Origin: Rhodococcus sp. HM1
Lineage (GTDB): Bacteria > Actinomycetota > Actinomycetes > Mycobacteriales > Mycobacteriaceae
Length of the DNA stretch: 64,000 nt
Assembly: GCF_023218075.1 (NCBI RefSeq)
Contig: NZ_JALPTB010000024.1
Location: 20,253-84,252, forward strand
Reading direction: 5' to 3'
The notes beneath the pieces are model-generated. The model was not told the origin of the DNA, did not search any database, and saw nothing but the letters and a program-made list of their open reading frames with translations. The position numbers were made by a program, and so were the translations under genes. Shown in pieces: positions 19,334 through 25,033 of the stretch (positions are counted from its first letter, which is position 1; each line of letters starts with the position of its first letter).

Positions 19334-19777
19334 TCACGCGGCGGCCACCGAACACCAGTCGACGGTGACCGACCGCGCGCCGGAAAAACACAGCAGGCAC
19401 CGCAACGGCCCGTCGCAGCACAGCTGCCGGTCCAGTTCGCGCTGCTCGGCGGCCTCGTCGAGGTCGCCGGTGCCGACGAGGATCTCCGCGGGCAGTCCGC
19501 TGCGCCCACCTTCCAGCAGCAGGCGTTCCTCGCCGACCGCGCGGACCGGCACGTCCTCGCCGCCCTCCACGTCCCCGACCATCAGGGCCACGTAGTCGTG
19601 ATCCTCTTCGGCGTCGTGGTACGCGACCAGACGTCCCCGCACCGTCTCCGTGACCACCCGCCGGTCCATCGTCAGCCCCGACTGCGACGCGGGGTCCGTG
19701 ACCACCGCCGTCAGTGTCCGCGGAAGCATCACCCGTCGCGATGTCCAACTGAAGTACGTCCCGCGCCCGGTGTTCAT
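19334..19777 (-). CDS. GTP cyclohydrolase II-like protein, zinc site absent
   Basis: A 147-aa protein whose middle part, RGRLVAYHDAEEDHDYVALMVGDVEGG followed by VPVRAV, follows the start of GTP cyclohydrolase II (RibA: F-x-x-x-Y, H-D/E-H-V-A-L, G-D-I-x-G, V-x-x-R-V-H). After this the hallmark Cys ligands and the G-D-x-F-G-S-x-R-C-D-C-G segment are missing, and the sequence ends with its own Cys cluster LCCDGPLRCLLC. It is shorter than RibA (about 200 aa). Either a divergent non-catalytic derivative or an unrelated protein with chance similarity. GGGAGG precedes the ATG, which overlaps a small upstream repeat-coded ORF. Confidence 0.55.
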   Translation of the reverse strand: MNTGRGTYFSWTSRRVMLPRTLTAVVTDPASQSGLTMDRRVVTETVRGRLVAYHDAEEDHDYVALMVGDVEGGEDVPVRAVGEERLLLEGGRSGLPAEILVGTGDLDEAAEQRELDRQLCCDGPLRCLLCFSGARSVTVDWCSVAAA

Positions 19778-19791
19778 GGCGCTCGCCTCCC

Positions 19792-19836
19792 GTGTCGAAC
19801 CATCAGGTGTCGAACCATCAGGTGTCGAACCATCTC
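19792..19836 (-). repeat. 15-base tandem repeat, three copies
   Basis: Three head-to-tail copies of GTGTCGAACCATCAG (plus strand; the third ends in CTC) lie just before the RibA-like gene. Read on the minus strand they encode MVRHL twice and MVRH once, in a mini-ORF that continues into GRRAP and ends in a TGA overlapping the ATG of the RibA-like gene. The mini-ORF could couple its translation to the permease gene upstream. Confidence 0.8.
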
Positions 19837-19879
19837 TTCGAACACCAGTGTGAACCGGGGGTACGACACGTTTGCCGGC

Positions 19880-20542
19880 TCAGCGCAGGCCCGGGGACAC
19901 CAGCAGCCGCCGCAGCCCCGCGAAGATCGCAAGTACCACGAGCGAGCACACCGCGGCCAGCGCCGCCCCACCCACGACGAGCGTGTAGTCGTTGCGGGCG
20001 AGCCCGTCGACGATCGGGCGGCCCACCCCGCCGAAGCTGACGGCCGCGGCGATGGTCGCGGTCGCGACGATCTGCACCGCCGCGGTCCGCGTTCCCACCA
20101 GGATCAGCGGCAGTGCGACGGGCAGCTGCGCCCCGAACAGCACCTGCCGTCGCGTCATCCCCATCCCGCGCGCGGCGTCGGTGAGGGCGGGATCGACACC
20201 GCGGATCCCCTCGTACGTGTTGAGCAGGATCGGCGGGATCGCGAGCGCGAGCAGCGGGATCAGCACCGGCACCAGACCGATCCCGGACAGCACGACGAGC
20301 AGCACGAGCAGACCGTAGGTGGGCAGGGCGCGCGCCGAGTTCGCGATCAGCGTGACCACGGCACCGCCCCGGCCGGTGTGTCCCGTCCACAGGCCGAGGG
20401 GGAACGCGATCCCGAACGCGAGACCCAGCGCGAGCAGCGTGTACCCGAAGTGCTCGCGCAGCCGGGTCGGGATGCCGCCCGGTCCGGTCCAGTTCGCGGA
20501 CGTGCCGAAGTACTCGCCCAGGTAGTGCAGCAGTGTGTTCAT
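19880..20542 (-). CDS. OpuC/ProW-type ABC permease, second
   Basis: A 220-aa inner-membrane permease of the osmoprotectant/betaine ABC importer family. It begins MNTLLHYLGEYFGTSANW, has five to six hydrophobic segments and the family EAA-type loop (LTDAARGMGMTRRQVLFGAQLPVALPLILVG). The start at 20542 is preceded by GGAGCGG and is the last of a series of ATG codons repeated every 23 bases. It pairs with the permease gene upstream, as usual for four-component OpuC systems. Confidence 0.88.
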   Translation of the reverse strand: MNTLLHYLGEYFGTSANWTGPGGIPTRLREHFGYTLLALGLAFGIAFPLGLWTGHTGRGGAVVTLIANSARALPTYGLLVLLVVLSGIGLVPVLIPLLALAIPPILLNTYEGIRGVDPALTDAARGMGMTRRQVLFGAQLPVALPLILVGTRTAAVQIVATATIAAAVSFGGVGRPIVDGLARNDYTLVVGGAALAAVCSLVVLAIFAGLRRLLVSPGLR

Positions 20543-20611
20543 GGCGCACCGCTCCGTGTATTCATGGCGCACCGCTCCGTGTGTTCATGGCGCACCGCTC
20601 CGTGTGTTCAT
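20533..20611 (-). repeat. 23-base tandem repeat spanning the permease start
   Basis: Three adjacent 23-base copies at 20533-20555, 20556-20578 (one base different) and 20579-20601, plus a partial fourth from 20602. Each copy carries a Shine-Dalgarno-like GGAGCGG and an ATG on the minus strand. ATG codons therefore occur at 20611, 20588, 20565 and 20542. The first three open 8-codon ORFs coding MNTRSGAP, each stopping at a TGA that overlaps the next ATG; the first ATG overlaps the stop of the upstream permease. Confidence 0.9.
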
Positions 20612-21288
20612 CGGGCACTCCTGCGCGTCCGCCCCCGTGTCCGTGTTCGCCCCTGTGTCCGTGTTCGCCGCAGCCACGGCGTCGCGAGCCACTGCACCCC
20701 CAGCAGCGCGGCGTCCACGACGAGCGCCATGACCACGGTGACCACGATGCCGGTGATCGCCAGACCCAGCCGGTCGAGCTGGACCGCGGCCGTGAACAGC
20801 GACCCGAACGCCCCCATCCCGATGAGCGCGCCGACGCTGACCATGCTGATGTTCGCGACCGTCGCGACCCGCAGGCCCGCCAGCACCGTGGGCAACGCGA
20901 TCGGCAGATCCACCGTCAGCAGCCGGCGGGTCTCCGAGTAGCCCATCGCGGTGGCCGACTGGCGCACGCTCTCGGGCACCGCCCGCAGACCGTCGACCAC
21001 GTTGGGGATCAGCACGGCGAGCGTGTAGACGGCGAGGGGGATCACCACGGTCGTGCGGCTGATCCCGGTGAACGCGATGAGCAGCACGAAGAACGCAAGG
21101 GACGGAATCGAATACAGCACGCTCGCGCCCGCCAGCACCGGGGGATACCACCGCGGACGGCGCACACACAGCAACCCCAGCGGCAGCGCGACGACCAGCC
21201 CCAGCAGCGACGCCCCCAGCGCCATCGCCAGGTGGTCGACGAGCAGTTCCGTGAAACTGCCCAGATAGGACGGTATTCCGAGGTTCAC
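20608..21288 (-). CDS. OpuC/ProW-type ABC permease, first
   Basis: A 226-aa permease, start VNLGIPSYLGSFTELLVDHLAMALG. It has the binding-protein-dependent transport loop VRQSATAMGYSETRRLLTVDLPIALPTVLAG and six hydrophobic segments. The GTG overlaps the ATPase stop (GTGA), and its own stop overlaps the first of the tandem ATG codons before the second permease. The C-terminal tail is unusually Arg/Thr rich (TRTQGRTRTRGRTRR). Confidence 0.88.
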   Translation of the reverse strand: MNLGIPSYLGSFTELLVDHLAMALGASLLGLVVALPLGLLCVRRPRWYPPVLAGASVLYSIPSLAFFVLLIAFTGISRTTVVIPLAVYTLAVLIPNVVDGLRAVPESVRQSATAMGYSETRRLLTVDLPIALPTVLAGLRVATVANISMVSVGALIGMGAFGSLFTAAVQLDRLGLAITGIVVTVVMALVVDAALLGVQWLATPWLRRTRTQGRTRTRGRTRRSAR

Positions 21289-22376
21289 GCGTCGGTCCGT
21301 TCGGTGACGTCGACGGAGCGGGCGGCATGGTGCGCGCGGATCGTCGCGGCCAGTTCCTCCTGGCTGATCACCCCGAGCACTCGGCCGTCCGAATCGACGG
21401 CCACGGCGTGCCCGGAGGGGGAGAGCACCGCCGCGTCCAGCGCGACCCGCACCGAATCCCGGCCGGGGACGAATCCGCGGCTCGCGGGGACCGGTCCACC
21501 GGTGGCGTCGCGCCAGCCGACCGGACGCCGATCGTCGTCGACGACCAGCAGCCACTGTTCGCCGCCGGGGATGCGGTCGTCTCCGGCGGTGACGACCGGG
21601 TCGGTGCGCAGCGGCAGGTCGTCGGACGGGAAGAACGACAGCAGCCGGACGCCGCGGTCCGTGCCGAGGAAGTCGGCGACGAAGTCGTCGGCCGGTGCGG
21701 TCAGCAGATCCTCCGGCGGTCCGTAGTGCGCGAGGGTCCCGCCCGGCCGCATCACCGCGACCCGGTCGCCGAGGGTGATCGCCTCGTCGATGTCGTGGGT
21801 TACGAGCACGATCGTCTTGGCGAGTACCGACTGCAGGCGCAACAGTTCCTGCTGAAGTTCCTTGCGCACCACCGGGTCGACGGCCGAGAACGGCTCGTCC
21901 ATCAGCAGCACCGGGGGATCGGCGGCGAGCGCACGGGCCACGCCGACGCGCTGCTGCTGGCCGCCGGACAGCTGGGCCGGATAGCGCCGCGCGAACTCGG
22001 CTCCGAGCCCGACCCGTTCGAGCACCTCGAGGGCGGTCGCCCGGGCCTGCCTGCGGGTCGCCCCGAGCAGCCGCGGCACCGTCGCCACGTTGTCGACGAC
22101 GGTGCGGTGCGGGAACAGGCCGGCGTGCTGGATGACGTATCCGATGCCGCGCCGCAGCGTCTGCGGGTCCTGTTCGCGAACGTCCTTGCCGTCGAGCAGC
22201 ACCCGCCCGGCGGTCGGATCGACCATCCGGTTGATCATGCGCAGCGACGTCGTCTTCCCGCAGCCGGACGGTCCGACGAGGACCGTGAGGGTGCCGGTCG
22301 GCACCTCCAGGCTCAGTCCGTCGACCGCGACCGTGCCGTCCGGATAGCGCTTCTCGACGTTGTCGAACGTGATCAC
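21285..22376 (-). CDS. OpuC/ProV-type ABC ATPase with CBS region
   Basis: A 363-aa ATPase of a betaine-type importer. Walker A GPSGCGKTT, Q-loop YVIQHAGLFPHRTV, signature LSGGQQQRVGVARAL, Walker B VLLMDEPFSAVDP and H-loop VTHDIDEA are intact. The segment after about residue 240 has two CBS-like units (QWLLVVDDDRRPVGW and GHAVAVDSDGRVLGVISQEELAATI), which in the family sense ionic strength or nucleotides. It is the second gene of the transporter operon, nine bases behind the binding protein. Confidence 0.92.
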   Translation of the reverse strand: MITFDNVEKRYPDGTVAVDGLSLEVPTGTLTVLVGPSGCGKTTSLRMINRMVDPTAGRVLLDGKDVREQDPQTLRRGIGYVIQHAGLFPHRTVVDNVATVPRLLGATRRQARATALEVLERVGLGAEFARRYPAQLSGGQQQRVGVARALAADPPVLLMDEPFSAVDPVVRKELQQELLRLQSVLAKTIVLVTHDIDEAITLGDRVAVMRPGGTLAHYGPPEDLLTAPADDFVADFLGTDRGVRLLSFFPSDDLPLRTDPVVTAGDDRIPGGEQWLLVVDDDRRPVGWRDATGGPVPASRGFVPGRDSVRVALDAAVLSPSGHAVAVDSDGRVLGVISQEELAATIRAHHAARSVDVTERTDA

Positions 22377-22385
22377 CGTCGTGTC

Positions 22386-23294
22386 CTACCCGATGCCGGC
22401 GGACTGCAACCATTCCGCGGCAACCACGTCGATGTCGCCGCCCTCGGTCACGACCTGCCCGACCAGGACGATCAGATCCTCGGTGCTCAACTGCGCGGAC
22501 ACCTTGTTCAGGGTCTCGACGGCCTCGTCGGACAGGTCGGCGCGGTGCACGAGCGGAGTGACGTTCTGTGCTCCGAAGAGGGTCTGCGGATCATCGAGCG
22601 CGACAAACGGTTTCGTCGACAGCGACGGATCCGTGGTGTAGATGTTCGCGGCCTGGACGGTGCCGTCCTCGAGCGCGGCGATCGTGATCGGCCCGCCGGT
22701 GTCGGTGGGGACGAACTGCCGGAACTCGACGCCGTACACGTCCTTCAGCCCGACCAGACCCTGCTGCCGCGTCTCGAATTCCGGGGCCGCGCCGATCGCG
22801 AGTTCGCCGGCGACCGGCGCCAGATCGGCGATGCTCTCCAGGTTGTAGCGGTCCGCCGTCTCCCGCGTGACGACCACCGCGTCCTTGTTTTCGGCGCTCG
22901 CCGAGTCCAGGATCTCCACGCCGTCCGGAAGGGACTCGCGCAGTGCGGCATTCACGTCGTCGGTGGTGGTCGCGGTGCTGTCCGGGTTCACGCGGGCGAG
23001 CAGCGCACCGTTGTACTCGGGCAGCACGGTGATGCCGCCGGAAACGACCTGGTCGTAGTAGATCTCGCGGCTTCCGATGTTGAACCGGCGTGTGACGTCG
23101 GCGCCGGTGCTCTCGAGGGCCTGCGCGTAGATCTCGGCGAGCAGGACGTTCTCGGGGAAGTTGGCGGATCCGACGACGACGCTGCCGTTCCCGTCTCCGG
23201 ATGCCAGCGGATCGTCGGTGTCCCCGCCGGAACACGCGGTGAGGACCACGGCTGCGGCGGCCACGGCGGCGAACGTACGCACGAGACTCTTCAT
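22386..23294 (-). CDS. OpuC/ProX-type substrate-binding lipoprotein
   Basis: A 302-aa lipoprotein with signal peptide and lipobox VVLTACSGG (lipidated Cys about residue 21). The mature part has the family opening VVVGSANFPENVLLAEIYAQALES, then YYDQVVSGGITVLPEYNGALL and a late NKVSAQLSTEDLIVLVGQV. It binds quaternary-amine-type ligands in known OpuC systems; ergothioneine and carnitine are other ligands of the same fold, so the substrate stays open. It lies 68 bases after cysteine dioxygenase on the same strand. Confidence 0.9.
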   Translation of the reverse strand: MKSLVRTFAAVAAAAVVLTACSGGDTDDPLASGDGNGSVVVGSANFPENVLLAEIYAQALESTGADVTRRFNIGSREIYYDQVVSGGITVLPEYNGALLARVNPDSTATTTDDVNAALRESLPDGVEILDSASAENKDAVVVTRETADRYNLESIADLAPVAGELAIGAAPEFETRQQGLVGLKDVYGVEFRQFVPTDTGGPITIAALEDGTVQAANIYTTDPSLSTKPFVALDDPQTLFGAQNVTPLVHRADLSDEAVETLNKVSAQLSTEDLIVLVGQVVTEGGDIDVVAAEWLQSAGIG

Positions 23295-23362
23295 CGAGGG
23301 ATCTCCAATGCAGTCGGCGACCGACCGACTCTAACCCGACACCCCGACTCGTGCCGGATTTG

Positions 23363-23860
23363 TCACCAATCGGCCCCGGCGCGTTCGGAACTCGTCAGAC
23401 GCAGGATCCCGTCCTCGATCCGGTAGCGGTGCATGCTGCTCAGGGCCGGGGCATAGACGTGCACGGACACGGCGGGACGGTCGCCGGCGTTGACGATCTC
23501 GTGGACGTGATGTCTGTCGAACTCGCGGGCCTGTCCCGCGTCGTACTCCGCGGTGGACAGGGTCGGCTCCAACCCTTCGAGCAGGCCGTCGCGTGGATTT
23601 TCGACGACGATCTCGCGCAGCGAGCCGTCCGCGACCGCGAACACCCCGGCGCTACCGCCGTGGTCGTGGACGCCGGTTCGTTGCCCGGGCAGCCAGCTGA
23701 GCAACCACACCTCGTACTCGTCGGTGAACGTGAGCCGCGTGTACCAGCGTTCCTGCGCGTCGTACCGGACGATCGGCAGCCACCGGTCCGGGTCGTCGGC
23801 GATGGAGCGGGCGACGGCGGCGAGATCGACGGACGTACGGGAGAGAACGGAGGCGGGCAT
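23363..23860 (-). CDS. Cysteine dioxygenase family protein
   Basis: A 165-aa cupin iron enzyme oxidising L-cysteine to cysteine sulfinate. Metal His residues appear as HDHGGSAGVF and, later, HHVHEIVN; the C-terminal strand VSVHVYAPALSSMHRY is also typical. An Arg that binds the substrate carboxylate is likely in RWYTRL. The Shine-Dalgarno GAGGAA lies inside a hairpin, and 60 bases upstream ends a leader ORF with six consecutive Cys codons. Both suggest control by cysteine supply. Length is slightly shorter than mammalian enzymes and usual for bacteria. Confidence 0.92.
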   Translation of the reverse strand: MPASVLSRTSVDLAAVARSIADDPDRWLPIVRYDAQERWYTRLTFTDEYEVWLLSWLPGQRTGVHDHGGSAGVFAVADGSLREIVVENPRDGLLEGLEPTLSTAEYDAGQAREFDRHHVHEIVNAGDRPAVSVHVYAPALSSMHRYRIEDGILRLTSSERAGADW

Positions 23861-23864
23861 CGTG

Positions 23865-23897
23865 GTTCCTCGAAGAACTGCGGGCGCGTTCGCACCC
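23865..23897 (-). promoter_or_regulatory. Hairpins before cysteine dioxygenase start
   Basis: Two stem-loops follow the leader peptide in the minus-strand RNA. The first pairs GGGTGC with GCGCCC (23897-23892 with 23887-23882, loop GAAC, one G-U). The second pairs GTTCT with GGAAC (23878-23874 with 23869-23865, loop TCGA, one G-U) and includes the Shine-Dalgarno of the dioxygenase. Suited to attenuation or translational masking. Confidence 0.55.
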
Positions 23898-23920
23898 GAA
23901 AGACAGGCAGGGTTGCTGGG

Positions 23921-24022
23921 TCAGTCGTGACAACAACAGCAACAACAGCCACAGGAACCACCGGCGACGTGGACGAGGTCCACATGATGCCCGCGGAGTC
24001 GCGGGGTCGCCGAAGGATGCAT
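23921..24022 (-). CDS. Poly-cysteine leader peptide
   Basis: A 33-codon ORF starting MHPSATPRLRGHHVDL and ending GGSCGCCCCCCHD: eight Cys in the last thirteen residues, six in a row. It stops 60 bases before cysteine dioxygenase. A promoter is placed so that the transcript would begin at or within a base of its ATG (leaderless). Leaderless poly-Cys short ORFs are known in mycobacteria as cysteine-responsive attenuators of downstream operons; ribosomes stalling on Cys codons when Cys-tRNA is scarce change access to the next gene. A second in-frame ATG at 24031 is possible. Confidence 0.85.
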   Translation of the reverse strand: MHPSATPRLRGHHVDLVHVAGGSCGCCCCCCHD

Positions 24023-24029
24023 GCCGACC

Positions 24030-24058
24030 ATGTCATCTGTGATCGTTCGCTTTGTCAA
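24030..24058 (-). promoter_or_regulatory. Promoter of the poly-Cys leader
   Basis: Minus-strand -35 TTGACA (24058-24053) and -10-like TGACAT (24035-24030) with 17-base spacing. The ATG of the leader ORF is eight bases past the -10, so initiation would be leaderless. The promoter lies over the last codons and stop of the upstream amidohydrolase gene. Confidence 0.6.
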
Positions 24059-24951
24059 GGGTTTTGTGTGAGGGATCTCGGCCACAGCAGCCTCGCAGGA
24101 TTGTCGATCCGCAGCCGCCGGTCCCCGGCGCCGACGCTCAGCGGCGGCGCGTAGGGGCGGTCCGAGCCGAGCACGATCCGGTCGGCACCGAGCTGCGCGG
24201 CCACCGCGTCGACGGTCCCGGACCCGTACGACGACGTCTCCACGAACACGCCGGTCCCGGGGTGTCCGTCCGGCCCGCCACGCGCGGCGATCCGGTCGGT
24301 GTGCAACGGCGCGAGCCCGGCGAGCATCGCGAACACCACCCGCAGCCGCGGATACCGGGGCGCGCCGTACTCGTGCCACGCGAACCAGGCCGCGTGCATC
24401 TGCCCGACGTACCCGACGATCGCAGCCCACCACGCAGGCCCGCCCGGGGCCACCGGACCCGGGTGCACGAACAGCGGCTTGTCCTGCCGTTCGAGTTCGG
24501 CCAGCAGCGGGCCGCACCGGTCGTACCCGGCCTCGTCGGCGATCGCATTCGCGGGAAGTTGCAGACCCACACACCCGGCGCCGAGGACGTCACGCAGCGT
24601 CGTCGGGTCGGGGTCGTCGAGTCCGGCTGCCGCCCACGCCCCGAACGGGCGGGGCAGCGCCAGCACCCCTTCGTGATAGGCGTCGAGCAGCGGGCGGGCC
24701 TGATCCGCGCGCAGCGACTCGATACCGAGCGGACTCGACAACGACACGAGCGCAAGATCGATTCCGTCGGCTGCGGCGAGTTCGGCACGCGCCGAGACGG
24801 AATGGTCGCCGGGCTGCACCCGGTAGGGCGGCTCCCCGATGGTGTGCAGGGTCCAGCCGTCGAGCCGCGGCGCGGCCTCACGGGCCCGCAGGGCGGCCAG
24901 GAACGGTTCCGGCCACACGTGCTGGTGGACATCGATCCGCGGGGCGCTCAT
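24055..24951 (-). CDS. Amidohydrolase family protein
   Basis: A 298-aa TIM-barrel hydrolase/decarboxylase of the amidohydrolase-2 type. It begins MSAPRIDVHQHVWPEPFLAAL with the metal-binding H-x-H, has PLFVHPGPVAPGGPAWW and a late Asp in IVLGSDRPYAPP. Related enzymes include aminocarboxymuconate-type decarboxylases and lactonases; substrate not assignable. Its 3' end contains the promoter of the Cys leader, so transcription may read through into cysteine dioxygenase. Confidence 0.78.
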   Translation of the reverse strand: MSAPRIDVHQHVWPEPFLAALRAREAAPRLDGWTLHTIGEPPYRVQPGDHSVSARAELAAADGIDLALVSLSSPLGIESLRADQARPLLDAYHEGVLALPRPFGAWAAAGLDDPDPTTLRDVLGAGCVGLQLPANAIADEAGYDRCGPLLAELERQDKPLFVHPGPVAPGGPAWWAAIVGYVGQMHAAWFAWHEYGAPRYPRLRVVFAMLAGLAPLHTDRIAARGGPDGHPGTGVFVETSSYGSGTVDAVAAQLGADRIVLGSDRPYAPPLSVGAGDRRLRIDNPARLLWPRSLTQNP

Positions 24952-24983
24952 GGTTCCACGGTCGCAGACGTGTCAACGAGACG

Positions 24984-25033
24984 GTGTCACCGAGGCCTGC
25001 GAGGCAGTGTCACCGAGGCAGTGTCACCGCGGC
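24984..25033. repeat. Direct repeats GTGTCACCGAGGC
   Basis: Three copies of a 13-base unit at 24984-24996, 25007-25019 and 25021-25033 (two mismatches in the last), with a degenerate relative near 24970. They fill the gap between the sensor kinase stop and the amidohydrolase start and run into the last codons of the kinase. May be binding sites or replication slippage. Confidence 0.6.

Noticed and set aside
19792..20611. Short tandem repeats considered as CRISPR
   Set aside because: Units are 15 and 23 bases, directly adjacent with no spacers, and no cas genes are present.
23921..24574. 217-codon frame containing the poly-Cys sequence as its C-terminus
   Set aside because: The upstream part overlaps the amidohydrolase gene in another frame and is Arg-rich shadow; only the last 33 codons have promoter and context support.
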